This document shows, piece by piece, positions 1 to 11,712 of a stretch of 64,000 nucleotides of DNA; position 1 is the first letter of the stretch, and the number at the start of each line of letters is the position of its first letter. The stretch comes from Pachypanchax playfairii. Its lineage: Eukaryota > Chordata > Actinopteri > Cyprinodontiformes > Aplocheilidae. The position numbers were made by a program, and so were the translations under genes. Location of the stretch: assembly GCA_006937955.1 (NCBI GenBank), contig SSNP01000446.1, forward strand, positions 1 through 64,000, given 5' to 3'. Under the pieces are notes generated by a model. That model made no database searches and was not told the DNA's origin. It worked only from the letters and a program-made list of their open reading frames with translations.

Positions 1-408
1 TCCAGTGATCCTTCAGACCTGGAAGCTCTCACTCCCAACCACCTCTTGCTCCTCAAGTCAAAGCCGTCCCTACCTCCAGGCTTCTTTGTGAAGGAAGAGC
101 TCTACTCCCGCAGGAGATGGAAACAAGTCCAGTATATGGCAGACATATTCTGGAAGCGATGGACAAGAGAATATCTACCTCAGTTACAGGAGTTACAGAA
201 GTGGACTCGTGTGACTCGCAATTTCGCTGAAGGTGATGTTGTCCTGATCGTTGACGACTGTGCGCCCAGAAACTCCTGGGTCTTAGGCAAAGTCATTGAA
301 GTGGTCCCGGACAAACTCGGCTTTGTGCGCCGGGTCCGCGTCAGGACGAAGACATCTACACTAGACAGACCCATCACAAAGGTTTGTCTCCTCCAAGAAG
401 CAACATGA
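1..408 (+). mobile_element. BEL/Pao retrotransposon pol 3' end (partial)
   Basis: The frame is open from base 1 and ends at a TAA... in-frame stop by 408, so the element enters from outside the window. It encodes about 135 residues typical of the C-terminal part of BEL/Pao polyproteins: a DPSDLEALTPNHLLLL stretch followed by a small beta-barrel-like domain (DUF5641 type) with the pattern GDVVLIVDD..PRNSWVLGKV. This region lies downstream of the integrase core and probably helps the integrase bind DNA or target sites. The reading frame has no break in the visible part. Only the 3' end of the element is here, so nothing can be said about intactness upstream. Confidence 0.85.
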
Positions 409-584
409 GGCAATGGTAAAGACCGTTCTCCTCCGGTGCGCTATGTGCTGGTAACCTCTGGCGCCATATCTTGGTTACCCTATATCAGAGACATTTTTTG
501 TTAAGTTAAAATTCCAGTTTTGGCTCCTCTTTTGTTATAGTTTGGTAATTGTCTCTATTTTGTAAGAGAAATTAGGGGCCGGTA

Positions 585-1117
585 TGTAGGAGCCTAAACA
601 CACAGTTTTGGACTATGATATAGAATTAAAGTTATTTGTTGTTCTTCATGTAGTTGGGGATTTTCTGCAGCTAAGAGCCCCTTTTATTCTGATATATATA
701 TGTATAATATTCATGTTTTAAGAAATTTAGTTGAACAGACCAAGCCAGGAGATTGTTAATTAATATAGAAGTAAGTTTATTTTGTTATTTGCTTCTTTAA
801 GAAACTGGTAGAATTTCCGGTTTAGTGCCGTAAGTGCTTCCGGGGTCAAGGGGCAGAGGGCAATGTAAAGGCTGAGGCGATACAGTTTTTGTACCGTAGT
901 TGTAGCATTTTAGAGCGATATTCAGCCAACTTTAGTTTTTTATAGCGGTGGTTTTCTGGATCACTCCTGTTTTTTGAGACGTACCTGTGGAACACAATAA
1001 ATGTTTGTTGACGTCCTTTCTACAACGGAGTACTGTGGAGTTTTTCACGGCTAACAACAACTAGCTGCTGCAACACGAGTGACAAAATTCAGCTTCGGAA
1101 ATTCCAGCCCTCACAAC
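585..1117 (+). repeat. 3' LTR of the BEL/Pao element (approximate ends)
   Basis: The region begins TGTAGGAGCC just after a purine-rich tract (AGGGGCCGG, near 574) that could act as the plus-strand primer. It contains a polyadenylation signal (AATAAATG near 996) and reaches a CACAACA-type end near 1117. The left edge is fairly secure. The right edge is a guess, because the 5' LTR and the target duplication lie outside the window. Bases 409-584 are the spacer between pol and the LTR. Confidence 0.55.
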
Positions 1118-2424
1118 AGTCCTCTTTTGTTTCCAGGATCAACAATTAACTGATCAGAAAGTCTAAGAGGGCTGCATGAAGTGTTTCAGAGGATTAAAGC
1201 TTAAAGCTCTGAGTGTAATTTGTGTAATTATTTCCCAATTCAACAAAATGAACTTTTTGTAAAAAAAAAATATATATATAAATACAGTGAAAACCAAATA
1301 AAACATACTATTAAAAATATTTTTCTTAAAAAAATATTCTGGTGGGTTTGTGGAAAAACATTATTTTTGTCTTCTTTTGTTCTCTAATAAGAGTTTATAT
1401 AGTCGCTTACATCATTCAGCCATAAGATTAGAACCACTCCCATGCAAAGAAGTGATGTGGCTCATTTTGTTGCAACTTAATGTTCTGGGAAAACTTTCAT
1501 TCTGGCTTTAAGACAGATGAGACTCAGTGAGTTTGTAGCATGTCACAGTCCCTTGGATTTAAATGCAAACTGTTCCACAGAGGTTTTAAGGTCAATAATT
1601 TAGTTGAAAATAATTGAATAAACATTCTGAAAGAGCAGTTACATGTGAAGTCATGAGCAAACTGTCAGCTAAACTGGGTCAATAATGACTAATTTTGAAT
1701 ATAGATGAATAGTTCTTTATGAGCAATTCAGATAAAGGGATTTTCATGCCTGTCTCTTGTTTTGATGCTGTCAGTCAGAGGAAGTATTATGCAAATGATC
1801 CGATATCAGCAGGAAAAAGTCTGTATCAGAGCTACTTTGCAGGAACTAGTGTCTGATGTACAATGTTACTGTGTTACGTTTTCCCAAAAGCAAAACCCAA
1901 GTGTGACTCAGGTTTGTTACAAAACAGCCCACAACCACACCCAAACTCCAGAACAAAAGTGTACAAATGGGTTCTAAAAGGTAGTAATGAGAAAAAAATC
2001 CACACTACTACCCACTGATTCTATCAAAGGATAGATGGAATAATATTAATGTGAACGAAACAATAAACCAAAGGTGGAGATATGGGGAAAACAAAGGTGT
2101 ATCCCTTTTGTGCAAACTGTAAATGGACCAAGTCTTAAACTCACAGAAAGCCAACAATAAATTGACAATCTGATCTCCCAAAGTCTCAAAACACTACTGA
2201 CATGTGCTTTGAAAACTTCCCAAAAAACCATCTGAGAAAGATTCTGCTCTGCCTTATAAAGCCCTCCCACTGATTCCAACAGCAGGTGTGCTCCTCCTCC
2301 CAGGTGGAACCTATGAGTCCCAATCAACTGCAGGAACAATGGTAACCAAAACCAAAAAAACAACAATAGACAAAGAATCCCTCCAATTTCATCAAATCAA
2401 TTAATTTGCATCTAACAATCCATA
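1118..2424. other. AT-rich intergenic DNA
   Basis: No gene is supported. Short open frames here lack splice context, recognisable motifs or coding character. An A-run followed by a TA run near 1261-1285 is simple sequence. Confidence 0.6.
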
Positions 2425-2700
2425 ACAACTGTTTAATTTACTTCTAAGCTTCATGAGTGTACTTCACTCCAGTTCTGAAAATAATAATGTTCTGCATGCA
2501 TACTCTCCCGGGGACATCATCATTGGAGGACTGTTTCCTGTCCACTTACAAACCAACAGAAGTGAAAAGCCTGAAGACTTCATCTGTACAGAGTAAGAAT
2601 CTTCTCTTTCAGATGATACAGAAATGAATCTTTTATGGAGTTTCATGATTTCTGTTTTCTTTTTACAGCTATAATTTTTAAACGTTCCTGCAAAGTCAAT
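2425..2700 (+). pseudogene. Remnant of a class C GPCR gene (exon 1, intron 1, start of exon 2)
   Basis: This is a truncated third copy of the receptor at 4762-9179. It keeps the end of the signal-peptide coding sequence, the YSPGDIIIGGLFPVH motif of exon 1 (about 2500-2545), the exon 1 splice donor (GAGTAAGAA near 2594) and a shortened intron 1. It also keeps the exon 2 acceptor (TTTTTACAG near 2668) and about 30 bases of exon 2. Similarity stops at about 2700, after the sequence matching CGTTCCTGCAAAGTCAA. No exons 3-6 follow before the next copy. It lacks the 349-bp MITE present in intron 1 of the intact gene, so it approximates the empty site. Confidence 0.75.
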
Positions 2701-3869
2701 ATAATAAGTAAATATTACCACATTCCAATAGAATTAATCCAGTTCCAAAAAGCTGTGGCAACACGTGAGCAGTGGACAACAATCTAAGCATTAAAATGTG
2801 TCAAATTTATAATGTTGTAGCCTCAGAGACCCAGACTACTACAAACCTTTTAAAGATTTGTTTTAATGTCGTCTTCTTTAATAACTTTTTATAATTTCTG
2901 AAAATTCTAAACATTTTGTGTTCAAATAAAAAAGACAAATGTATTTTAATTATACTTTTAAATTCAAATTGTAATATCCATCAAATATTTGGTTAATCGT
3001 GTTATAAGCTTTTGTTGTTCTCTGCTTTTAATTTTTTTTTTTTTCAGAATTTCCATGTAATATGATCACAGAATCCAACACACTGCTGCATGTGTTCTCG
3101 TGTTTGGATGTGTGCTGCTTTTGACTGATATTAGCATGTGCTTTGTTTATATATAAAATTAGTTCTTCACTGCTTCAACAGACAGTCCTATTAGTTTTGT
3201 GTCATATGTAAAAAAAGGGGATTTCCAAATTCAAGCACATCTTTATGAGAACAACTTCAAACCAAGAAGAGGAAAAAAGAAAAACAGACACAATCTTATT
3301 ATCATCTTTGCTGATGTTCAGCATCTTTTTTCACTAAAAAGTCATAATTCTATCAATTTCTATCCTTGTAGCTGATTGGGTAAAGACATCTTTATGTCTG
3401 AAACTTGCACAACTTAAAATCTCTGAATGATTTACAGACAAATCTGACTGTAAATATCATAACTGCATACACTGTGAAGATAAATATTATTTTCCTAATG
3501 TATTCTGTTGTATAATTTGAGTCTATACTTTTGTTTCAGCTGTTTGTATATAATGTGTAACCAGTGGTAACATTTATGCTTATGTAGCTGCTTATTATTA
3601 TAATATCCCCAGTTGATTAGAATAATAAAATAAATGAATATAAGACTCTTACATGAAAAAACACAATTTCTTGAGAATTTGAAAATTATGAGTAACTCTA
3701 TAATATTACAGAATATATTTTGAAATAATTGTGCTTTTTTCAGTTTTGCTAAAAATAAATCAAAGATGGATTTGTGTGTGTTTCTTTTACTTTCATCTTT
3801 ACCATTAGGAAATGCACAAAGATTTTACCTTTGCTCATTTTTTAATGAAGAAATCGTCTCTAGTCCTAA
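2701..3869. other. AT-rich intergenic DNA between receptor copies
   Basis: Very AT-rich sequence with no supported gene. The short frame near 3766 begins with a hydrophobic leader-like run, but no receptor exon follows it and no family motif is present. Confidence 0.5.
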
Positions 3870-4360
3870 AACAGATTCAATAGCTGCTTTTATGCGTACA
3901 TCCACCAGCAGCCATGTTTGTTTTGCTTTGTCTGCCTGGACACTTGCTGCCAATCATACCTGAACACCCGCCCCAAAGCACAATTCTAACACATGATTGG
4001 TCTGAAAAATTTTTTGACCGAAATAGACGGTTTTCAATGGAGCAGTACAAGACGGATTTTCGTGGGTTTGGAAAACTCCATATCACGCGAGAATCCATCT
4101 TGCAGCGCAAGGTTATATTTCTATTCAGGGATGCAGAGAGCTAGTGTTTATCTCCAGCTGTCACTGGGCGAGAGGCGGGGCTACACCTGGACAGGTAGCC
4201 AGTCCATCACAGGGCTACATATGGACAGACAACTATTCACACACACCTAAGGACAATTTAGAGCTGCCAGTTACTCTCAAGCATACTTTTGGTCTGTGGG
4301 AGTAAACTTCCTGGAGAAAACCCCACATGCACGAGGAGAGCACGCAAACTCTATGTTGCT
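3870..4360 (+). repeat. Teleost interspersed repeat
   Basis: The stretch with GTCACTGGGCGAGAGGCGGG, then 'acaggtagccagtccatcac', 'ggacaatttagagctgcca' and a 'tctgtgggag...ggagaa...catgcacgaggagagca' pattern is a familiar fish genomic repeat. The preceding part (about 3950-4130) also looks repeat-derived. I recognise it from general experience of fish genomes and cannot assign a family without a library search. The open frames in it are not genes. Confidence 0.55.
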
Positions 4361-4566
4361 GTGAATTCACGTAATAAATGATCATTGATAAATGAGGAGC
4401 CTGTTCAATAATAAAGGGGTTATTATAGCAGATCAACATGCTGTTCATCATGTTTTAAAGAGACAGACCACCACAGGAAACAAGGCCTAACTGCAAGAGG
4501 AGGAAGATCTAAAGCCTTTTTGCTGTTGAAACTGGTTTATCAGCTGTACTTTAACGACCATGATGT

Positions 4567-4761
4567 GCGATGAATCGTTCTGTGTGAGAGATTCAAATCA
4601 CCTTCATTTTTTTTTGTACCACTATGAAGTTCTGAGAATGTCAGAATGATTTTGTCACACAATGCAAATGATTCACTGGTTATTGGAGAAAATTTATACC
4701 GAGGTGTTGTTCAGGAACTAGTTCACACTCCATTCAGAAGACCACAGCGTCCACACATCTG
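4567..4761 (+). promoter_or_regulatory. Upstream block shared by the two larger receptor copies
   Basis: This 5' flank of the intact receptor gene aligns along its whole length with 11713-11895, in front of the degenerate copy. Shared anchors include AATCGTTCTGT, GATTCAAATCA, 'aatgcaaat' and ACACAGCGTCCACACATCTGAT just before the start codon. The duplication therefore included the proximal promoter. An 'atgcaaat' octamer-like word is conserved in both. The promoter role is inferred from position, and no TATA box is obvious. Confidence 0.45.
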
Positions 4762-7700
4762 ATGGAACTGCATACATTAACAATGTTACTGATACAGTTA
4801 CTTCTAAGCTTCATGAGTGTATTTCACTCCAGATCAGAAAGCCGTATTCTGCATACGTACTCTCCTGGTGACATCATCATTGGAGGACTGTTTCCTTTTC
4901 ACTCTGAAGTTGACAAAAGCTCAAATCAGACAGCCATCTGTTCTGAGTAAGTATGTTTTCATTTAAATTAAATTACAGGGTGGGCCATTTATATGGATAC
5001 ATCTTAATAAAATGGGAATGGTTGCTGATATTAACGTCCTGTTTGTGGCACATGACTCATGAAAGAATAAAGTCACGTTAACACCAAGCACACCATTGTT
5101 TTTCTTGTGAAATTACCAATAAGTCTGATGTGTCACATGACCCTCTTCCTATTGAAAAAACAAAAGTTGGATCCAAGATGGCCGACTTCAAAATGGCCAC
5201 CATGGTCACCACCCATCTTGAAAAGTTTGCCCCCTCACATATACTAATGTGCCACAAACAGGATGTTAATATCACCAACCAATCCCATTTTATAAAGGCG
5301 TATCCATATAAATGGCCCACCCTGTACTCTACACACATGTATGGGAATAAATTATTGCTAAAGTTTCATGATTTCTGTTTTCTTTTTACAGCTATGATTC
5401 CCAAACGTTCCTGCAAAGTCAAGTGATGATATACGCCATTGAAGAAATTAACCAACGCACTTCGAGACTGTTACCCAACCTCACCTTAGGATATGAAATC
5501 TATGATACTTGTGCAGATGTGAGTCTTGCCATCAGAGAAACTCTTCAGCTGATGAAGAACCAGTCAGACCCCAGCAGTTGTCTACTACCTGAAGATATTG
5601 ATTCGTTGTTACCTGAACCTCAAACAAAGGTGGTGATTGGTGAGAGGTACTCTGAAATATCTACAGCTGTGGCTCGAATTCTTGCCCTGACATCAGTTAC
5701 CCAGGTTCGTTGTTTCTGAGTTTGAGTCTCACTAATAATCTAATAATAAACTTTAAATCTATCCAGATTATAACATAATCGTATGTTTGCTTGTACAGAT
5801 TAGTTATGCATCAACTAGTGAGTTGCTCAGCAAGAAATCCAAGTTTCCCACTTTTTTCCGGACTGTTCCAAGTGATGCATTTCAGACAAAAGCCATTTAT
5901 GAGCTGGTGAAGGAGTTTAACTGGAAAACAGTTGCCATTATAGGAAGTGATGATGAGTACGGGAAATACGGCAGTGATGGACTTCAACACATCTTCAGTG
6001 AAAATGATATCTGTGTTGATTTTGTTGAGATTTTGTCAGATAAATTTGATCAAAATGGAGTATCGACTGAAAAAAAAAAAACAGACCCGATTAAAAAAAT
6101 CAAATCCTCTACAGCTGAAGTCATCATCATGTTCACCAAAGACACCAATGTTGAAACAATTTTGAAAGAAGTAATTGAAAACAACCTGAACAGAACATGG
6201 ATTGCTAGTGATGCATGGTCCACTGCACCCAGGATCTCCATGATGGCAGGGATCGAAAAGATCGGGCCGGTTTTTGGATTCATCTTTAAAAAGAATGAGG
6301 TTCCCGGTTTCAGAGATTACGTCCGTTCAATGTTCAACAGAAGTACGAACAAGATTCTTGATTATCACATGACTCATTATCCACTTTGCTCGAATGATTC
6401 TGAGGAGAATATAGAATGTAATCGCTCCATGACGTGTTCTGACCCAAAGTGCTTGGCCTCTTTCGTTGATCAGGATGAATCTTACAGCATCTACTTAGCT
6501 GTTCAGGTGATTGCTGAGGGTCTCAGAAACCTGCTGAAATGTGACGATCAGAGATGTGAACGGACCCAATTTACAGCCTCTGAGGTAAAGTGAAGATATT
6601 TTAGTAAAATACTTTGTTAGTAATACTTTGTGTGTCCTATAAACTTTCAGCTGGTTACACTGTATTGAAGAGGGTAGTTTATCATTTCAATCACTTTTGA
6701 TTTGACACTCATGACCACACATTAAAATAACCCTAAAAATCATTTCAAGAACATTTTTTTTGCTCATTTGAAGGTTGAACAATTACATCATCATGTTCAG
6801 CTGAAATTGGACATATTGGAGTCTTTCATCTCAAAATAATGTCACATTTCTTAAGAGCTGATCAGTTTCTAAGTTTTTTAGTTTCATTGCTTGTATGTTT
6901 GGGTTTTTATTTTTGCAGCTTCTTGAGGTAATCGAGAAAGTCAACTTTACTGTGAACACAACAAACCTCTATTTCAAAGATGGAGACCCAAGTTTAGGAT
7001 ATGATATTATGTACTGGAACTATTCTGTGTCCCGTCAAGGAATGGAAATTCAAACCATTGGAGAGTACTGGCCTGACGGAACCATCACACTTAGAAAGTT
7101 TCCAAAGGATCTCTTCCAAACGATGAAATCTGTGAATGTGAGAAGAAATCTTAAATATTTCATTATATGTATAATTAACACATCATGTGTTAATTAAGTT
7201 GTTTCTTTTAAAGGTGACTGCTTTCAATTGCTCCAAAATATGTGACCCGGGAAAAATGTTGAAAATAAAAAGTGGACGCTGCTGCCATGAATGTATTCAA
7301 TGTACGGATGGAGAAATTTCAAATGGTGAGTGTTGGACTTAAAACCTTCTCTTGAAAAAAACACCACTGTCCGCTGAATCTCTGACTTGGTTATGTTAAA
7401 GAGGCCCTTCCATTAAAAACAGTGTTTCTGAGGTTTGTGTTGAATATTTTAGCTCCACAGGTGTTCTTACCTTCATAGTGGGTGTGAAAACAGGTCAACA
7501 ACTTCTCTTTCAGTTTTAATCTCTCAAACTACGCAGGTGGTGATAAAACCCGAGTTCTCCCGAGTCCAAACGACCTGTATCTGTTTCATCACAACTCCTT
7601 TGTTCGTTAGTATTCATCAGCTCCCGCAGTTGAAACCACACCTAGCATGCTGCTGGCTAAAAGCTGTTAGCATAAGACGTAGCAAACAGGAAGAGAGAAC

Positions 7701-9179
7701 GCCTGACGTGGCCATGCACAGCGAGGCAGGAAACAGTATACCTTGCTCTCATAGGCTAGTTTGTTAGCCAATCAGAGTCCAGCAAATTAGCATAATGAAT
7801 ATGAACGAGCTGCTGTCGAAGCGGCTGAAGCAGCCTGACGGAAGGAGCCGGAACCACCCGAATTTTAACGCAGACAGATTGAAAGGTCTGTTAATCAGTG
7901 TTTCCTGACGTTTTTTAGATATAAAATGTTTCATATTACTGGTTAATACTTAAGAAATAACCACAAAGTCCTGAAATTTGTATGAAATGACCTCTTTAAT
8001 GGATTATTTTCTATGTTCTTAATAATGTATTTTGACATAGTTTTACATTTGTATTTCGCTCCCCTGTCATTAAGTGCAGTCACACATTCAGAACAGAATT
8101 TACCAGATTTAAAAAAACATATCAAATTTGTTTACCATGATTTCACAACTGTTCAATTTTCCCCACATTTTTGTCCTTTTATCTGATCCTAGTTTTGGTA
8201 TTCTTATTTAAATAAAGTAATTTAAAACATGTTTTGTTTTTCTTTGTTTACCTCTGTAGGGACAGAGTGTAAGAAATGTGGAACACATCAGTATTCGTCT
8301 GATAAAAGAGATCAATGTCTCAACAAAACTAATGAGTATCTCAACTGGGACGATCCCATTTCCATTACTTTGAGTTTTTTCACGGTCCTTGGAATCCTCA
8401 TCATCATTGTATTCTTCATTATTTTAAAACTGAACAGTGGAACTCCTGTTGTAAAAGCAGTTGGAGGTTGTTTGGGCTTCTTAGAGCTCCTTTCTCTTCT
8501 GTTCAGCTTCTGCCTGACTTCAACCTTCCTGGGAAAACCCACAAAAACATCCTGTGCAGGCATCCCTCTCTTTGGTTTTGGTTTTTCCTTGTGCATGTCC
8601 TGCATTTTGGTCAATTTGTTTCAAATTATGCTGGGTTTTAACTTTGAAGTGAGAGTGAGGTCATGGATTTGGAAACTGAATCGGCCAATGGCTGTAGTCA
8701 TCACTGTAGCTGGGATCCAGTTGGCTGTGTCTATTTTATGGCTGATTTTATCTGCGCCAGAGCCGACTGATGAAGACAAAAAAGAAATTATTTTGCACCA
8801 GTGTAAAATGAATGATCACAAGTTTTTCATAGCCACGATAACTTACAATGCTTTCCTTGGGGTCATTTGTTTTCTCTTTGCATTCAAAAGCAGAGAGCTA
8901 CCAGATTTGTACAGAAATGCATCATTAATTGCTATCAGCATGGTGCTTTTTTTAATCGTTTGGATTATCTTCATCCCTCTTTTTCTCACCTTGGAAGGGA
9001 AGTACAAACCAGCTACAAACTGTGCAGCGATTCTTATTTCTAGCTACAGCATCCTGGGCTGCCACATGGCTCTCAAGTGTTATATTATACTGTTCAGGAA
9101 AGAGCTTAATAATGAGAACGCCATTTCTGAGTATATCAGAAAGCATTATGAGCAGAAAGGCTTGGCTGTAATTAAATGA
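4762..9179 (+). CDS. Class C GPCR, GPRC6A/T1R/CaSR-like chemosensory receptor
   Basis: A complete 6-exon gene encodes 844 aa. Exons: 4762-4946, 5392-5704, 5799-6584, 6919-7137, 7214-7325 and 8260-9179; all introns are GT-AG. Order of parts: signal peptide; Venus-flytrap domain from the YSPGDIIIGGLFPFH motif through LGYEIYDTC, VIGERYSEIS, SYASTSELLS, FFRTVPSD, DDEYGKYG and IASDAWSTA; a nine-cysteine domain spanning exons 5 and 6; seven membrane segments; and a short tail with CYIILFRKELN. The Ser/Thr and Asp/Tyr positions that hold the alpha-amino-acid moiety in this family look present, so the ligand is probably an amino acid (inference). The six-exon layout matches T1R, GPRC6A and V2R/OlfC genes. 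GPRC6A is the closest by eye (LGYEIYDTC, IASDxWSTA). The C-terminal half diverges, so I give no gene symbol. Two MITEs sit in introns 1 and 5. Poly(A) signal at 9445-9450. Confidence 0.88.
4976..5324. mobile_element. MITE in receptor intron 1, TA target duplication
   Basis: A 349-bp element whose ends are inverted repeats: CAGGGTGGGCCATTTATATG at the left and its reverse complement at the right (5305-5324). The flanking dinucleotide is TA on both sides (4974-4975 and 5325-5326), as expected for Tc1/mariner-type insertion. Internal sequence is also partly self-complementary. No transposase is encoded, so it is non-autonomous. The open frames on both strands are by-products of the palindromic structure. 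Confidence 0.85.
7400..7995. mobile_element. MITE in receptor intron 5, TTAA target duplication
   Basis: A 596-bp element bounded by TTAA on each side (7396-7399 and 7996-7999). It has inverted ends, AGAGGCCCTTCCATTA at the left and the complement of AGAGGTCATTTC at the right. TTAA duplication with AGAGG-type ends fits the piggyBac or Kolobok superfamilies. It is more GC-rich than the surrounding intron. No transposase frame is present, so it is non-autonomous. Confidence 0.75.
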
Positions 9180-9444
9180 ATGAACTCATATCCAGATGTT
9201 TCCTGACAAAAATCTCCTGCAGAATCTCATTCTGACAAGAAATTACTGGAAATTTGTGGCTTTTTATTACATTTTAAAAGTGTGGCTTAAATTACACTTC
9301 TTTCGAGTGAATGTTGTAAATTGACCAGCAAGTCAAGTTTGTATTTATTTTTAAGCTTATCTTCTAACAGAAGAAGCAAATAGTTGCAGTAAAAAACAAA
9401 CCCCCCTTAAGGTCAGTTTTCTGACTTGCTCTATGTCCTTACAC

Positions 9445-9450
9445 AATAAA
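9445..9450 (+). terminator. Poly(A) signal of the intact receptor gene
   Basis: AATAAA lies 266 bases after the stop codon at 9177-9179 and is the first canonical signal downstream. Confidence 0.6.
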
Positions 9451-11712
9451 ATTGAAGCCTTTTAGTTCAGCTGCTCAGTGCAGAAGCAGGTCTTGGTATT
9501 AAATTCTTTCAATATTCAGTTTTCCTTGAAGCTCATAAAGGGGCAATTTCCTACAGGTGTGCAAAACTGCATTTCCTGTTTTCTCTCCTCTGTAATCTGC
9601 TTTCATTGTGCTAAAAGAAGCTTCTGTTTCTGGGTAAATTTTGGAAACAGCCTGCAGCTCAAACTTCATTTCATTCTTCATTTTTTTTAATTTATTGTAT
9701 CTCCTATTTAGCCAATGCTGTAATAAAGTGAAGGAAAGATTTTCAGAAATGCCATGCACACAGCTCAAAAAGGTGAACAGAAACTTCCATCTACCCACCA
9801 CAATAAAATGGAAAGAAAAACAGCTAAAATTAGTACTTCCATACCATCATATATGAACTCTGTTTATTTGCATCTTTTTTTTTTTTGGGTCAAAGCCACA
9901 AAATTGAGCTGAAAAGTGGCATTTGGCTTTAGAGTCATGTATTATAGGCTGCTGGTTGAGTTAAACTCCAGAATTAATCTGATTTTTTAAGTTTTCAATC
10001 ATATTTTCATTTCTCATTTCAAAATAAAAGTTATGTAATTCCATTTTTAAAGTATGTTATGTTGCTCTATATAAAATCCCAAGAAATATTATTTGCTTCC
10101 TTGTTGAAATGTGACCTATTAGGAAAAACACCTGAAGAGTTTAACATGATACTTTATTCTAAACATTATTTAATTTGCTTAATACAAACGTGAAGTTGGG
10201 CTTCGACATAAAATCATTAGCATGTGTTTTGTTTAAATCCAATATTTTTATTTGGGCAGGTCTTATGACAAGTTATATTTCTTAATTTGCACATTTGGAA
10301 AAATGACATGTGATTAGAAAAGTAATTTTTATCTAACAGAATAAGTAAAACAATAAAACTGAAGAGTGAAAATAACAAACATGTTACATTAGCACTGCAA
10401 AAACATTATGTATGACTCAATCTGTTTAACTGGTTAAAATGATTAAATGTTTAATGATTAAAATTTTATATCTACTTCTTACTCTTTTTAAAATTGAAGT
10501 AACTGGTTTTATTTTAAATGTTTTGGAATCAGTAAATATCTCTGCTGACCGCTGATTCAGAGAACTGTTCCTTATCATGTATCATGTAATGTTGTTTTTT
10601 CAGGATTATTCACACAATTAAAGAGAAATGTTCATACTTCTTTTGTTTTGTACTATTAAATTTTGTATCTGCAGAAGCACAAACACCTTTTAAAAAATAA
10701 ATAATTTACACTCTTGCTCCCCCTTCAGGTTACAATGTGTAATTGCAACATTTCCTGGATGGTTCTTTGTAAAAAACAAAACAAAGTTTGAACTAATCAT
10801 GTAACATAATGTGATTAAACCTAAAGCTCTTGAATTTTGTGACAAAGGATTTTTTATTGACTGCTGTTAGTTTTATCTTGAATAATAATATAAATAATAC
10901 AAATAAAACACGTGAATAAAATGCATCTTATTCTTGTTACTAATACATACTGATACATTCTATTTGGTGAATGATCAAGTGTCTTGTAACACAGATTTAT
11001 TACTGGTCATGTAAAAGTAACTTAATGATAACACAAAGGCATAAACAGCCCTTACATAAACATTCATATATGCTGATATGAAGATGATTTTATAAATGTG
11101 TGTAACAGATTTCTACTTTGGAACCTCTACTCCATAAGACTACCAGATCCAGCAGGTAAACTTTCCCATTAATGAGTCCAGTCACAGAATGTGAGTTTAA
11201 ACGAGTCAAAAAGGTGAAAGAAGTCTTCTGTCAGCAGATGTGTGTGTGAAAATCACCAGCAATTAAATACGGTCATATTTTAATATAATTCTTGCTTATA
11301 AATTTACTAAAAGATAAAATCTTTGTTGTATTTTGGTGGGAGGTAGACAACGACAAAAAACAGAGAGAAAAATGCTGCTGCTCAGAGCTGCTTTAGTCTT
11401 AGAGACATCCATCAAAACATTCTTCAGAAAGTATCTAGAAAGGGTTCGAAGGACATAAAGAGTCTGATTTGGTCCACCTTAAATTAATATGCTGATATGG
11501 TGAGAGGTTAGGGGACAGGACTAGATGGTCAATATTACTCAATATTATTATGGCTCATCAATGTTTATATCTAAAATAAAACTTGATGTTCATCCTGTTT
11601 TTAAAGGCATTGATCTCTATATGGATAAAAACTGCATAAGCAGTCAGATATAGAGACGTTTTGTTGTCCAAACCTGTTTATCTGAGTAACTTTGGCAATC
11701 TTGAGTTTCAAC
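9451..11712. other. AT-rich intergenic DNA between receptor copies
   Basis: No gene is supported. The sequence is strongly AT-rich, with scattered short homopolymers and several AATAAA words. I see no receptor exon remnants until the shared upstream block begins at 11713. Confidence 0.55.

Noticed and set aside
3766..3963. Frame with a hydrophobic leader before the receptor gene
   Set aside because: It resembles a signal peptide, but no flytrap-domain exon follows and the rest runs into a repeat.
5078..5426. Two opposing frames of 86 and 98 codons in receptor intron 1
   Set aside because: They read through the palindromic MITE, and the apparent symmetry comes from its inverted repeats.
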